Origin: Solibacillus merdavium
Lineage (GTDB): Bacteria > Bacillota > Bacilli > Bacillales_A > Planococcaceae
Direction of reading: 5' to 3'
DNA length: 64,000 bases
Assembly (NCBI RefSeq): GCF_014836935.1
Contig: NZ_JACSPW010000016.1
Span: 1 to 64,000, forward strand
This document shows, piece by piece, positions 23,588-33,635 of the stretch (positions are counted from its first letter, which is position 1; each line of letters opens with the position of its first letter). The notes under the pieces are model-generated. The model saw nothing but the letters and a program-made list of their open reading frames with translations. It ran no database searches and was not told where the DNA came from. A program made the position numbers and the translations under genes.

Positions 23588-24763
23588 ATGAAACGATATC
23601 GCTGGATACCTGCGATAATTGCAACTGTTCTGTTATCAGCGTGTGCGCCAAACATTACACCTGAAACAGAGTTGACACAAGAATCAGACACGGATCAAGC
23701 TGTTGAAACAACGATTATCCCGAATATGCAAATTAACGATAAATTTTATCGTATATTAATTCCTTATAAGGAAAGTGCAAGTCGAGGATTGGTCGTTTCC
23801 AATATTTTTACGAAATACGACATGAAAGAAGTCGAAACAGGTTTAATGCGTATTTCACAAAATCACTTTGATACGGAAAATTACTATTTTCAAGAAGGTC
23901 AATACTTAGATGAAACAACGTTGAAATACTGGTTGGCACGACCAAACCAAACGGAGGATAAAGGGCCTGAATACCAAGGGTTAAATCCTTCAAGTATTGA
24001 TGAAGAAACTGGTGAGGAGATGGATCCTACCGTTAAAGCGACAGAAGCACCGGTGTATTTAGCACATATTATCGAACAGAATTATTTAACAAAAACAGAT
24101 GACAATAAAGTGAAATTGGGCGGTGTATCGATTGGCTTAGCGCTAAATTCAATTTACTATTATCAAAAAGAACAGTACGGTGAGTTTTTCGAGCAGAAGA
24201 TTCCGGATGATAAGTTGGAAGCAGAAGGCAAAAAAATTGCACAGGAAGTAATCAATCGTTTGCGTGCACGTTCAGAACTAGCCGATGTTCCTATCGTAAT
24301 TGCTTTATTTAAACAGGCAGAGCGAAATGCGATTATACCAGGAACTTACACAGATTATAATTTTGTTGATAAAGGTACGACTGCCCTAGGTGATTGGGAA
24401 GGAATCGATGAAAGATATGTAACATTCCCAATGAGTTCACCAGATGATATTTATCGTGAACTTAATACAAACTTCCAAAACTTTAAGCAGGATGTCGACA
24501 AATACTTCTCAAATTTCACAAGTGTTTTCGCAACAGGTTTTTATCAAAATAAAAAAATCCAGAAGCTAGACATTGAAATTCCGATTCAGTTTTACGGTAC
24601 AGCGGAAATTACCGGTTTTACACAATATCTGACGGCTCTCTTACTCAATCATTTACCGCTTGATCTGTATATTTCGGTAAGTATTACTTCGGTAAACGGT
24701 CCAGAAGTATTGATTATTAAAGAACCAAATGATGATAAACCATTTGTTCATATTTATGAGTAA
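23588..24763 (+). CDS. camS: CamS-family lipoprotein (YerH)
   Basis: This 391-aa lipoprotein has the signal MKRYRWIPAIIATVLLSAC with the lipid-modified Cys19, then the CamS domain (sex pheromone cAM373 precursor family; YerH in B. subtilis). It includes LNPSSIDEETGEE, GVSIGLALNSIYYYQ and DKGTTALGDW. In enterococci and staphylococci the signal peptide of this family yields a pheromone; here that is not established. It follows ligA by 18 bases. Confidence 0.88.
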   Translation: MKRYRWIPAIIATVLLSACAPNITPETELTQESDTDQAVETTIIPNMQINDKFYRILIPYKESASRGLVVSNIFTKYDMKEVETGLMRISQNHFDTENYYFQEGQYLDETTLKYWLARPNQTEDKGPEYQGLNPSSIDEETGEEMDPTVKATEAPVYLAHIIEQNYLTKTDDNKVKLGGVSIGLALNSIYYYQKEQYGEFFEQKIPDDKLEAEGKKIAQEVINRLRARSELADVPIVIALFKQAERNAIIPGTYTDYNFVDKGTTALGDWEGIDERYVTFPMSSPDDIYRELNTNFQNFKQDVDKYFSNFTSVFATGFYQNKKIQKLDIEIPIQFYGTAEITGFTQYLTALLLNHLPLDLYISVSITSVNGPEVLIIKEPNDDKPFVHIYE

Positions 24764-24776
24764 AATTCAACGAAGA

Positions 24777-24808
24777 ATACCATACTTTTAAAAGTGTGGT
24801 ATTTTCAT
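24777..24808 (+). terminator. Terminator after camS
   Basis: AATACCATACTT pairs with AAGTGTGGTATT (one G-T pair) around TTAA, followed by T-rich sequence. Confidence 0.85.
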
Positions 24809-24904
24809 TTTTGTATAAAAAATCCACTTTATCACTTTAATGCGTTAATTTGGCGAAAAAACGTCCAAGGTTAGGGATTGTTTGCTCGATTTTTTCGCAA
24901 AGCT

Positions 24905-24933
24905 GTGATTTTTATTAGGAAAAATGGTATCAT
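24905..24933 (+). promoter_or_regulatory. Possible gatCAB promoter
   Basis: TGGTATCAT gives an extended -10 (TATCAT 24928-24933), 17 bases after GTGATT. The leader to gatC is about 155 bases long and holds a perfect small hairpin (ATATGCC/GGCATAT near 25054-25070). I see no T-box or other known riboswitch in it. The rest of 24809-25096 shows nothing else. Confidence 0.4.
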
Positions 24934-25096
24934 TATGGGCATGGTTTATGTAGAATCAGCGGGTGTCCGAAACAATCACTGACTCCACATATGGCCCCGG
25001 CAGATAATCCAGATTTTTTTAGTTTTTCGAATGTATTCAAAAATTCTGACACATATGCCGAGGCATATTTGATTCGATACTTTGGAGGTGTAATAA

Positions 25097-25387
25097 ATGG
25101 CAAAAATATCAAAAGAAGAAGTAAAACACGTAGCGCACTTAGCTCGCCTTGCAATCACAGAAGAGGAAGCAGAGAAATTTGCTGAACAACTTGGAAAAAT
25201 TACTGATTTTGCAGAGCAGTTAAATGAATTAGATACAACGAATGTAGAGCCGACTTCACATGTTTTACCTTTAGTGAACGTACTTCGTGAGGACGTAGCA
25301 AAAGAAGGCTTACCTCTTGAAAAAGTAATGCTAAACGTAAAAGAACAAGAAGAAGGTCAAATTAAAGTACCATCAATTATGGAGTAA
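25097..25387 (+). CDS. gatC: Glu/Asp-tRNA amidotransferase subunit C
   Basis: GatC is the small subunit that stabilises GatA in the enzyme that turns mischarged Glu-tRNA(Gln) (and Asp-tRNA(Asn)) into Gln- or Asn-tRNA. The 96-aa protein has [15 protein letters not shown] at the start and [18 protein letters not shown] in the middle, as the family does. TTTGGAGGTG precedes the ATG. Confidence 0.96.
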   Translation: MAKISKEEVKHVAHLARLAITEEEAEKFAEQLGKITDFAEQLNELDTTNVEPTSHVLPLVNVLREDVAKEGLPLEKVMLNVKEQEEGQIKVPSIME

Positions 25388-25404
25388 TAGGAGGAACCAC
25401 TCGC

Positions 25405-26868
25405 ATGACAGTATTTGAGCGCACATCAGCACAATTACAAGAGAGCTTAAAGTCGGGCGAACTTACAATTGCGGAATTAACAAAAGAAGCATTTGACCGC
25501 ATTGAAAAGTTAGACGGCGATGTACAAGCATTCTTAGCATTAAATAAAGAACAAGCAACTGCTAAAGCGGCAGAATTAGATAAAGTTCCTTTTGAGGAGC
25601 GCGGTCCATTATTCGGTATGCCGATCGGGGTTAAGGATAATATCGTGACAGAAGGTTTAGAAACAACGTGTGCTTCTAAAATCTTGGAAGGCTTTATGCC
25701 AATTTACGATGCAACAATCGTTAAGAAATTACGCGATGCAGGTATGGTAACAGTTGGTAAATTAAATATGGACGAATTCGCAATGGGTTCTTCTAACGAA
25801 AACTCGGCTTATAAAACAACCAAAAACCCGTGGAATCTTTCACACGTGCCAGGTGGTTCTTCAGGCGCATCTGCAGCAGCAGTAGCAGCAGGCGAAGTAC
25901 CATTCTCACTTGGTTCTGATACAGGTGGATCAATCCGTCAACCGGCAGCTTACTGTGGTGTTGTAGGAATGAAACCTACATATGGTCGTGTATCTCGCTT
26001 TGGTTTAGTTGCATTTGCATCTTCTTTAGATCAAATTGGACCAATTACACGTAATGTAACGGACAACGCATTATTACTTGAAGCAATCTCAGGTGTAGAT
26101 GAAATGGATTCTACTTCTGCAGATGTGCCAGTACCGAATTATGCAGCTGCTTTAGACGGCAATATTAAAGGTTTAAAAATTGCTGTACCAAAAGAATTCC
26201 TTGGGGAAGGCGTTGGCGAAGCAGCAAAACAGTCAGTGCTTGATGCACTAGAAGTATTAAAAGGCTTAGGCGCAACAGTAGAAGAGGTATCTTTACCACA
26301 TTCTAAATATGCGTTGGCAGCATACTACATTCTTTCATCATCTGAAGCTTCTTCTAACCTTTCACGTTTTGACGGTATTCGTTACGGTTACCGTTCAGAA
26401 AACGCTAAAAACTTATTGGAGCTATACAAACAATCTCGTGCTGAAGGTTTCGGCGATGAAGTAAAACGTCGTATCATGCTTGGTACTTATTCATTATCAG
26501 CAGGTACGTATGATGCATACTACAAAAAAGCACAACAAGCACGTACATTAATTAAAGCAGATTACGACAAAGTATTCGAAAACTATGACGTAATTATTGG
26601 ACCTACAGCGCCAACACCTGCATTCGCAATCGGTGCTAACATTGATGATCCAATGACAATGTACGCAAACGATATTTTAACAATTCCAATTAACTTAGCT
26701 GGTGTACCAGCAATTTCAATTCCATGTGGTTTTGAAAATGACTTACCACTAGGATTACAAATTATCGGTAAACACTTCGATGAAGAAACACTTTACCGCG
26801 TAGCATATGCTTACGAGCAAAACACAGATTTCAATACAAAAACTCCAGCACTATGGGAGGTAAAATAA
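25405..26868 (+). CDS. gatA: Glu/Asp-tRNA amidotransferase subunit A
   Basis: GatA is the amidase that frees ammonia from glutamine for GatB. The 487-aa protein has the amidase-signature triad: Lys77 in PIGVKDNI, the cis-Ser of [10 protein letters not shown] (152-153) and Ser176 in [25 protein letters not shown] lies before the ATG, 17 bases after gatC. GatA precedes gatB by one base. Confidence 0.97.
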   Translation: MTVFERTSAQLQESLKSGELTIAELTKEAFDRIEKLDGDVQAFLALNKEQATAKAAELDKVPFEERGPLFGMPIGVKDNIVTEGLETTCASKILEGFMPIYDATIVKKLRDAGMVTVGKLNMDEFAMGSSNENSAYKTTKNPWNLSHVPGGSSGASAAAVAAGEVPFSLGSDTGGSIRQPAAYCGVVGMKPTYGRVSRFGLVAFASSLDQIGPITRNVTDNALLLEAISGVDEMDSTSADVPVPNYAAALDGNIKGLKIAVPKEFLGEGVGEAAKQSVLDALEVLKGLGATVEEVSLPHSKYALAAYYILSSSEASSNLSRFDGIRYGYRSENAKNLLELYKQSRAEGFGDEVKRRIMLGTYSLSAGTYDAYYKKAQQARTLIKADYDKVFENYDVIIGPTAPTPAFAIGANIDDPMTMYANDILTIPINLAGVPAISIPCGFENDLPLGLQIIGKHFDEETLYRVAYAYEQNTDFNTKTPALWEVK

Positions 26869-26869
26869 G

Positions 26870-28315
26870 ATGAACTTTGAAACAGTCATTGGTTTAGAAA
26901 TTCACGTTGAATTAAAAACGAATTCTAAAATCTTCTCGGCTTCCCCAAACCATTTCGGTGCAGAGCCAAATACAAATACGTCGGTAATTGATCTTGGATA
27001 CCCAGGTGTTTTACCAGTATTAAATAAACAAGTAGTAGACTATGCAATCCGTGCTTCTTTAGCATTAAACATGGAAATCGAACAAGAAACTAAATTCGAC
27101 CGCAAAAACTACTTCTATCCGGACAATCCGAAAGCTTACCAAATTTCACAATTTGATAAGCCAATCGGTAAAAACGGATGGGTTGAAATCGAAATTCCTG
27201 CTAAAGGCGACACACCAGGCTACAAAAAGAAAATCGGTATTACACGTCTTCATATGGAAGAAGATGCAGGTAAATTAACACACGCTGATGGTTATTCTTT
27301 AGTGGACTTAAACCGTCAAGGAACACCTCTTGTTGAGATTGTTTCTGAGCCGGATATCCGTACTCCGGATGAAGCATATGCATACCTTGAAAAAGTGAAG
27401 TCAATTATTCAATATTCAGGTGTATCAGATGTACGTATGGAAGAAGGTTCATTACGTTGTGATGCGAACATTTCGATTCGTCCATACGGCCAAGAAGAGT
27501 TCGGTACAAAAACAGAGCTGAAAAACTTAAACTCATTTAACTTCGTACGTCGTGGTTTAGAGCATGAGGAAGTTCGTCAGGAAGAAGTACTAATGTCAGG
27601 TGGCATTATTGAGCAAGAAACTCGCCGTTTCGATGAAAAGACAGGTAAAACTATTTTAATGCGTGTAAAAGAAGGAACAGATGATTACCGTTACTTCCCA
27701 GAGCCAGATTTAGTACGTCTTTCTATTTCTGATGAATGGGTAGAGCGTATCCGCCAGTCAATTCCTGAATTACCAGATGCACGTAAAGCACGTTACGTTT
27801 CTGAACTAGGCTTAACAGATTATGATGCAAACGTACTTGTGGTAAACAAAGAGATTTCAGATTTCTTTGATGCAACTGTAACGGCTGGTGCAGATGCAAA
27901 ATTAACGGCAAACTGGTTAATGGGTGACGTATCTGCATACTTGAATTCAGAGCAAAAAGAGCTAAAAGATACAGCTTTAACACCAGAAAACTTAGCTGGT
28001 ATGGTGAAATTAATTACAGACGGCACAATTTCTTCTAAAATCGCGAAAAAAGTATTCACTGAATTAGTTACTAACGGTGGCGATGCAGCGAAAATCGTGA
28101 AGGAAAAAGGGTTAGTTCAAATTTCTGATCCAGAAGTAATTCGAGGCTTCGTAACAACTGTTCTTGATAACGATGCAAAATCGGTAGCTGATTTCTTAGG
28201 CGGCAACGAACGTGCGATTAAAGCACTTTTAGGTCAAATTATGAAAGCTTCTAAAGGTCAGGCAAACCCACAATTAACAAATCAAATTTTAATGGAAGAA
28301 ATTAATAAACGCTAA
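26870..28315 (+). CDS. gatB: Glu/Asp-tRNA amidotransferase subunit B
   Basis: GatB activates the carboxyl group of the mischarged amino acid with ATP and binds the tRNA. The 481-aa protein starts with [12 protein letters not shown], has [17 protein letters not shown] and [10 protein letters not shown] in the catalytic domain, and ends in the helical and YqeY-like tail ([14 protein letters not shown]). GGGAGG lies before the ATG. Last gene of gatCAB. Confidence 0.97.
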   Translation: MNFETVIGLEIHVELKTNSKIFSASPNHFGAEPNTNTSVIDLGYPGVLPVLNKQVVDYAIRASLALNMEIEQETKFDRKNYFYPDNPKAYQISQFDKPIGKNGWVEIEIPAKGDTPGYKKKIGITRLHMEEDAGKLTHADGYSLVDLNRQGTPLVEIVSEPDIRTPDEAYAYLEKVKSIIQYSGVSDVRMEEGSLRCDANISIRPYGQEEFGTKTELKNLNSFNFVRRGLEHEEVRQEEVLMSGGIIEQETRRFDEKTGKTILMRVKEGTDDYRYFPEPDLVRLSISDEWVERIRQSIPELPDARKARYVSELGLTDYDANVLVVNKEISDFFDATVTAGADAKLTANWLMGDVSAYLNSEQKELKDTALTPENLAGMVKLITDGTISSKIAKKVFTELVTNGGDAAKIVKEKGLVQISDPEVIRGFVTTVLDNDAKSVADFLGGNERAIKALLGQIMKASKGQANPQLTNQILMEEINKR

Positions 28316-28326
28316 TTTCTTCGTGT

Positions 28327-28362
28327 GAACGGCAGTCTATCTATAATAGACTGTCGTTTTTT
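28327..28362 (+). terminator. Terminator after gatB
   Basis: A 12-bp stem with one G-T pair (ACGGCAGTCTAT/ATAGACTGTCGT) is followed by a long T-run. Confidence 0.9.
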
Positions 28363-28443
28363 TTATAGGAATTCACTTGATAAATTATAATCATAAGCTA
28401 ATAATTGGAAATATAAAAAGTGAGGAAGAGGGAGGGATTTATT

Positions 28444-29619
28444 TTGGAAAAGACCTGGTGTGTGGGACCAATTCAAATTGTACGAGAACAACAAATAAAC
28501 AAAGACCATTATGCGGTTATTGAAGGTAAAAAAATTGTCCAGTTTTGTGAAAAAGCCGGCTTACCTGAACAGATTGATTTTGTGGAAACAAAGGCTACCT
28601 ATAAATTAATGCCAGGGATGATTGACCAGCATATCCACGGAATGTCAGGTGCAGATGTAATGGACGGAATGGAAAGTAGTCTTAATACCATTAGTAAAGC
28701 ACTTGCCAAACATGGTGTGACCAGCTTTTTGGCAACAACGATGACAGCCGCAGTAAACCAAATTGAACATGTCGTACAAACGGTAGCTGATAACAAAAAC
28801 TCAGTACAGGGTGCCAAAATCGTTGGTATTCATTTAGAAGGTCCATTCATTAATCCAGTTCAAAAGGGTGCACAGTCTGATCAATATATTATAAAGCCCT
28901 CTGCTGAAATTTTTGAAAAGCTTAATACATCCTCACAAAAACAAATAAAGCTCATAACATTTGCAGCGGAACTGGATGAAGGGGAAAAGCTTGCATCATA
29001 CTTGAAAAATAATGACATTGTAGCATCCATCGGACATTCTAATGCGAAGTATGCCGAAACAAAGATTTTATTGGAGCAACAGCTAATTCAAAATGCTACT
29101 CACTTTTGCAATGGGATGAGGTCAATCCATCATCGTGAGCCAGGTCTGCAAGTAGCTTTATTGCAAAGTGACAGTAAGCTGGAGATTATTGCGGATGGAA
29201 TACATATTCATCCAGACATGATTCGTTTTATATTTGATTCAATTGGTGAAGACCGAATGATATTAATTTCAGACAGTATGAGGGCGACTGAATTGGCGGA
29301 TGGTATTTATGATTTAGGGGGACAGCAAGTTCGTGTAGAGAATGGGTTGTGTAAACTGGTAGAAAGTGATGCGCTTGCAGGAAGCACACTTAATTTAAAT
29401 AAGGCAAGAAAAAACATGAAAGAATGGCTTCAACTATCAGACATGACACTGGCTAAGCTGACGGCAACAAATAGTGCAAAACTGTTAGGGTTATATGAAC
29501 ATAAAGGTTCAATTGAAATTGGTAAAGATGCTGATTTTTATATAGTAAATGAACAAGAGGATGTTGTAATGACTGTTTCAGAAGGAAAAGTAATTTTTGA
29601 GAACCTAAAGGGGGAGTAA
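28444..29619 (+). CDS. nagA: N-acetylglucosamine-6-phosphate deacetylase
   Basis: NagA removes acetate from GlcNAc-6-P. The 391-aa amidohydrolase has MPGMIDQHIHG (metal His pair), HLEGPFINP with a metal-binding Glu, GHSNAKY, ATHFCNGMRS, ADGIHIHPDMI, and the catalytic-Asp region ISDSMRATELADG. I chose TTG 28444 because GGAGGG lies 7 bases upstream; the GTG at 28420 precedes that site. The usual partners nagB and a NagR-type regulator are absent here. It is followed by an acetyltransferase gene after 2 bases. Confidence 0.9.
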   Translation: MEKTWCVGPIQIVREQQINKDHYAVIEGKKIVQFCEKAGLPEQIDFVETKATYKLMPGMIDQHIHGMSGADVMDGMESSLNTISKALAKHGVTSFLATTMTAAVNQIEHVVQTVADNKNSVQGAKIVGIHLEGPFINPVQKGAQSDQYIIKPSAEIFEKLNTSSQKQIKLITFAAELDEGEKLASYLKNNDIVASIGHSNAKYAETKILLEQQLIQNATHFCNGMRSIHHREPGLQVALLQSDSKLEIIADGIHIHPDMIRFIFDSIGEDRMILISDSMRATELADGIYDLGGQQVRVENGLCKLVESDALAGSTLNLNKARKNMKEWLQLSDMTLAKLTATNSAKLLGLYEHKGSIEIGKDADFYIVNEQEDVVMTVSEGKVIFENLKGE

Positions 29620-29621
29620 AG

Positions 29622-30494
29622 GTGAATTTCATTAAAGGGGATGCTTTACACAATGACTTACAGCTAAAAAGGAGCTTTTTCAATTTGGCTGATGAAACGT
29701 TTAATCTAAAATTTGAACAATGGGATGAGCTTGGATATTGGAACGATACATATTGCCCCTATGCCTTTGAAGTGGATGGTGAAATAGCTTCAAATGTATC
29801 AACAAGTACGGGAATGATGGTTTTAGATGGCAAACAGTATGAGGCTGTTCAAATAGGGACTGTCATGACAAATCCAAAATTCCAAGGGAAAGGATTATCA
29901 CGGCGGCTAATGGAAAAAGTAATGGAAGATCATGTGAATGCCAATATAATTTATTTATTTGCAAATAAATCAGTATTAGGTTTTTATCCGAAGTTTGGAT
30001 TTGAAATGCGAACACAATCTACTTTTACATTGGATAAAAAAGATCTTGTATCCAATGAAACGGAAATAAACAAAATTAACATGGATGATAATATCGAAAG
30101 AAAGCTATTTTACAATACAACGATGAACCGTGTACCAATTAGCCGAAAAATGAGTATGGTTCAAAATGAAAGTATTGTTATGTTCCATGCATTGACGCAA
30201 TATCGGGATTGTATCTACTATGTTCCAAAGTTCCGGGTATTTGTCATTTTAAAAGAATCAGCGCAGCATGTTGAGGTAATTGATGTAATTTCTAAAGAGC
30301 CTTTTGATTTGTTGGAAGTGTTGGGAAGCCTGCCAATTCAAACCTCGAAAATTAAACTGTGCTTTACGCCGGATGATTTAAAAATTCCTATTGTACAGGA
30401 AATGTTCATAGATGAGGGTGCCATGTTTGTGAAAAATCAAATAGATATCGACTATCCGAATAATTTACTGTATCCATATAGTGGTTTAGCATAA
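29622..30494 (+). CDS. GNAT-family N-acetyltransferase
   Basis: This 290-aa protein has an N-terminal GNAT domain: VQIGTVMTNPKFQGKGLSRRLM (about 88-107) is the acetyl-CoA binding A motif, with the family's Q/RxxGxG/A as QGKGLS, followed by FYPKFGFE as motif B. The C-terminal 140 residues resemble the tail of two-domain acetyltransferases of unknown substrate. It starts with GTG 29622, GGGGGAG upstream, and probably shares a transcript with nagA, which hints at an amino-sugar substrate (inference). Confidence 0.75.
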   Translation: MNFIKGDALHNDLQLKRSFFNLADETFNLKFEQWDELGYWNDTYCPYAFEVDGEIASNVSTSTGMMVLDGKQYEAVQIGTVMTNPKFQGKGLSRRLMEKVMEDHVNANIIYLFANKSVLGFYPKFGFEMRTQSTFTLDKKDLVSNETEINKINMDDNIERKLFYNTTMNRVPISRKMSMVQNESIVMFHALTQYRDCIYYVPKFRVFVILKESAQHVEVIDVISKEPFDLLEVLGSLPIQTSKIKLCFTPDDLKIPIVQEMFIDEGAMFVKNQIDIDYPNNLLYPYSGLA

Positions 30495-30495
30495 T

Positions 30496-30535
30496 AAATG
30501 GAGGTCCGGAAAATGTTCCCCGGACCTCCATTTTG
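30496..30535. terminator. Bidirectional terminator
   Basis: A perfect 14-bp stem (AAATGGAGGTCCGG/CCGGACCTCCATTT) lies between the convergent acetyltransferase and esterase genes, with T's after one arm and A's before the other. Confidence 0.9.
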
Positions 30536-30552
30536 CGGTCAATTTAAGAAGT

Positions 30553-31476
30553 TTAGTCGGGCAAGTCGCCAAAACCAGTATGACCGTTTAATAATTTTGC
30601 GGTGACGTATAGAAGGCGCTTTTTTGCTTCACGGGCTATTGGTATTTCCTCTAAATCAAATCCGTGAATGCAGCCTTTGTAAATATCAAATTGAACGTCT
30701 ATATGCGCCTGACGTAATTTATTAACAAACTCATAAACTTCCTCGTAAAAAAGATCATGGGTGCCGATGAAAGTATAGATTGGTGGAAGTCTTTCCACAT
30801 TAGCGTATAAAGGTGATGCGTACGGAGGAATGATTTTCATATTGCCTAAATAAGCATCCCAACTGTGTCTGTTTTTTTCATTATTCCAAATAGCAGGTGA
30901 AGCAAACTTTTCATGAAATGGCCTCTCTTTTGCATCGAGCATCGGATACAATGGCAAAATCCCCGCTATTTGAGGTCCTTTTTCATCTCGTGCCTTTAAT
31001 GCTACTGCCAATGCCAAGTTACCCCCAGCACTACCTCCGCTTACTATTATTTTGTTTGGATCAATATTTAGAGCGTTTGCATGTCTATAAATCCATGTTA
31101 GAGTTTCATAACTATCCTCCAATGCAGCAGGATAAGGATGCTCCGGGGCCAGACGATATTGTGGGATGAATACAACCGCTTGAAAGTTATGGACAAAGTC
31201 GATGACATAGGGAATACTGTCATCCGGATTGCCGAAAACCATTCCACCACCATGAAACCAAACAAAACATGGCATATTTTGTGCCGCTTGCTTCGGTTTT
31301 AAACAAATAACGCGTACATTATTAATCATCATTTCTTGCACTAAGCAATTTTCAGTCCGAAAATTTTGCTCGGAAAAATGGGTGAATGTACGATTCGCTA
31401 TGAGTTCATGGAATGTACGTGCATTTTTTAAGCTTCGGTTAAATATTTCAGCCAGTTCAGGGTGTAGCCCTTTCAT
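30553..31476 (-). CDS. Alpha/beta hydrolase, HSL-type esterase
   Basis: This 307-aa protein is of the hormone-sensitive-lipase esterase family. The oxyanion motif HGGG is at 75-78, the nucleophile Ser149 lies in SGGSAGGN, and the likely Asp and His are in GTHDLFYEE and CIHGFDLEE. It has no signal peptide. It overlaps the DUF624 gene upstream by 4 bases, so the two are co-translated. Substrate unknown; carboxylic esters are typical. Confidence 0.88.
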   Translation of the reverse strand: MKGLHPELAEIFNRSLKNARTFHELIANRTFTHFSEQNFRTENCLVQEMMINNVRVICLKPKQAAQNMPCFVWFHGGGMVFGNPDDSIPYVIDFVHNFQAVVFIPQYRLAPEHPYPAALEDSYETLTWIYRHANALNIDPNKIIVSGGSAGGNLALAVALKARDEKGPQIAGILPLYPMLDAKERPFHEKFASPAIWNNEKNRHSWDAYLGNMKIIPPYASPLYANVERLPPIYTFIGTHDLFYEEVYEFVNKLRQAHIDVQFDIYKGCIHGFDLEEIPIAREAKKRLLYVTAKLLNGHTGFGDLPD

Positions 31477-32093
31477 ACTGATACCGCCTTCGACAACTTC
31501 CTTTTTTCGATTTTTGTAAATGAACGAAGCGAGAACTTCATTATTATTAAACTAAGAACACTGCCGACAAATAAAGGGATCGCACCTGGCATAATATTAA
31601 AAACAAAATATATAAAAATAATACTTATAGAATTCAAAACAACGGTGAAAGGCGAGGTAATGGTGAATAGAAACGCCTGTTTAATCATCGCAAAAAATGC
31701 TAAATCAAAATGTACATACACTGGAAAGAAGAAAAATAAAGTGCCAAAAATAATAAATGCCACAATAAAAGTTGGTATAAGGAGAATAGATAAAGATTCA
31801 AATGTATAAATGGCATAAAAGTCGATAGCTAAAATGAATAGAATACTATAGCTAATGATTGCATAGCCATTTCCTTTTAGCCATTCACTTTTATATACTT
31901 CCCAAAAAGTGTGCGTCATCGGTTTATCAATATCGAGCAGCAATTGTCTTGTAATCGTAAATAATGCAATCGTTGCTGGAAACAATCCAAAAATAAATAG
32001 TCCAATCGCGGAAAAAAACAACCATAAAAAGTTTAAGTATATTATTTTTAATAGTTTTACACCAAAACTATAAAAGCCGTCCCAAATTGACAT
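31473..32093 (-). CDS. DUF624/YesL-like membrane protein
   Basis: This 206-aa protein has five or six hydrophobic segments, with FFSAIGLFIFGLFPATIALF near the N-terminus. FGLFPAT and the layout WEVYKSEW are typical of the YesL/DUF624 family, often found near carbohydrate ABC transporters. Here it is divergent from the sugar-binding protein gene. Function unknown. The ATG is at 32093 on the minus strand, with a GGGGG stretch upstream. Confidence 0.75.
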   Translation of the reverse strand: MSIWDGFYSFGVKLLKIIYLNFLWLFFSAIGLFIFGLFPATIALFTITRQLLLDIDKPMTHTFWEVYKSEWLKGNGYAIISYSILFILAIDFYAIYTFESLSILLIPTFIVAFIIFGTLFFFFPVYVHFDLAFFAMIKQAFLFTITSPFTVVLNSISIIFIYFVFNIMPGAIPLFVGSVLSLIIMKFSLRSFTKIEKRKLSKAVSV

Positions 32094-32204
32094 AAAAATA
32101 CCCCCTTATCCTTATTATAAGATAAAAAGTCAGAAAAATCGTTCAATTTAAATTAAGGACTTTTAATGGACTTGAGTTAATTCGATTTTTTTTGTAGTCT
32201 GAAA

Positions 32205-32226
32205 AAAATAGCGAATTTGCTATTTT
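32205..32226. promoter_or_regulatory. Inverted repeat upstream of the sugar importer
   Basis: AAAATAGC and GCTATTTT form an 8-bp inverted repeat around GAATTT, 34 bases before the binding-protein start. It may be an operator of the divergent region or a weak hairpin. No clear -35/-10 pair is visible beside it. Confidence 0.35.
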
Positions 32227-32259
32227 ATACAAATGAGAAAGAAAAAAGGGGGATGGGGT

Positions 32260-33567
32260 ATGAGTATTTCAATTTTCAAAAAGTTTGGACTATTATTTCT
32301 AGTATTGGTACTTTCTGCTGTAATGGTTGCTTGTAGTGATGATGAAACTAATTCAACTGATACTAACACGACTACGGATAATGGAAGCGCTAACAGTGAG
32401 ACAGAGGAATCTACAGGATTATCTGGAGAAATAACAGTGTGGGCACATCCATATACAGACGGTACGACAGGTGAAGGTGACATGTGGAAGACTTTCGCAG
32501 CTGACTTTGAGAGTGAAACAGGGGTAAAAGTAAACTTCGAACAAATTCCATGGGCTAACCGTGACCAAAAAATCCTGACAGCTTTAGCAGCAGGTCAAGG
32601 TCCGGACGTATTCTATGTAATCCCTGACCAAATGCCTCAATATGCAGAGCAACAATTAATTTTAGATATTTCACAATATGTGACAGATGAAGAATTAAGC
32701 GGATTTGTACCAACAGCGATCGAAGCAACAAGCTGGAAGGGCAAACAGTATGGTATGCCAATTCTTCAAACGGCTGAGTCTTTAGTTTATAATAAAGAAA
32801 TTTTAACTGAGTTGGGCGTTGATGAAAACAGCCTTCCAACAACTTGGGATGAATTCAAAGCTTTAGCAGAAAAAGCAAAAGCAGCGGGCTACTATGCATT
32901 CTCATATGCAGGTGGCGGTTCGTTAAATAACACACTTTATCCATTCTTATGGCAAGCTGGCGGTAACGTAATTGATGAGAGTAATAATATTTTAATTAAC
33001 AAGCCGGAAGCAGTTAAGTCATTTGAATTAATTAATGAAATGTATACAAAGGGCTGGATCCCTCAAGATTCAATTACAGCACTAGATCATGACTCCTTAT
33101 ACTTCGGTGGTAAGTTATTAGCTGTAAATGGCTCAGGTATTTCTGTAAACCGTTTATTAGCTGAAAAGCCATTTGATTTTGTCATTGCTCCACCATTAAA
33201 AGATGCTGAGCAGTTAACTTACGGTACTGTTGGAATGTTCGTAGGTTCTGCAATTTCCAAAAACCCGGAAGCGGCAGCAGAATTCATGAAATATGTAACA
33301 AACACTGAGAATCAACGTACGTTTAACAATATTACACAATATATTCCAACACGCGACGATGCGAAGGATATTTTTGACTCACAACCATACATGGCTCAAT
33401 TAGCAGGCTACACTCAATATGCTAAGCCGGGTATTATTCACCCGGAAGGCCGTAACATAATGCCTGTAGTTCAAGCGGAAATTCAAGCAATGCTGGAAGG
33501 GAAACAATCTCCTCAAGAAGCTGCGGATAAGTCAGCGGAAGCAATTGATAAATTGATTAACAAATAG
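32260..33567 (+). CDS. ABC transporter sugar-binding lipoprotein
   Basis: This 435-aa binding protein of the family 1 (MalE-like) type has a lipoprotein signal ending MVAC (Cys25), a Ser/Thr/Asn/Glu-rich linker, then EITVWAHPYTDG, and FEQIPWANRDQKILTALAAGQGPDV, typical of oligosaccharide or polyol importers. ATG 32260 has a purine-rich AAGGGGGATGGGG upstream; the ATG at 32233 precedes it and would spoil the signal peptide. It starts the sugar-catabolism cluster and is followed by a hairpin and two permeases. Ligand unknown. Confidence 0.9.
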   Translation: MSISIFKKFGLLFLVLVLSAVMVACSDDETNSTDTNTTTDNGSANSETEESTGLSGEITVWAHPYTDGTTGEGDMWKTFAADFESETGVKVNFEQIPWANRDQKILTALAAGQGPDVFYVIPDQMPQYAEQQLILDISQYVTDEELSGFVPTAIEATSWKGKQYGMPILQTAESLVYNKEILTELGVDENSLPTTWDEFKALAEKAKAAGYYAFSYAGGGSLNNTLYPFLWQAGGNVIDESNNILINKPEAVKSFELINEMYTKGWIPQDSITALDHDSLYFGGKLLAVNGSGISVNRLLAEKPFDFVIAPPLKDAEQLTYGTVGMFVGSAISKNPEAAAEFMKYVTNTENQRTFNNITQYIPTRDDAKDIFDSQPYMAQLAGYTQYAKPGIIHPEGRNIMPVVQAEIQAMLEGKQSPQEAADKSAEAIDKLINK

Positions 33568-33573
33568 TTTAAA

Positions 33574-33606
33574 GGAGAGTTTGGTCTTAATGATCAAACT
33601 CTCTCA
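33574..33606 (+). repeat. Intercistronic hairpin after the binding-protein gene
   Basis: GAGAGTTTGGTC pairs with GATCAAACTCTC (12 bp, one G-T) without a T-run. Such hairpins after binding-protein genes commonly protect the upstream mRNA, giving more binding protein than permease. Confidence 0.7.
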
Positions 33607-33635
33607 TTACTTCAAGTACAGAAAGGGTGAGGCAT

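Noticed and set aside
24809-25096. T-box or other riboswitch before gatC
   Set aside because: No TGGN-T-box sequence or known aptamer core could be found, only a small hairpin.
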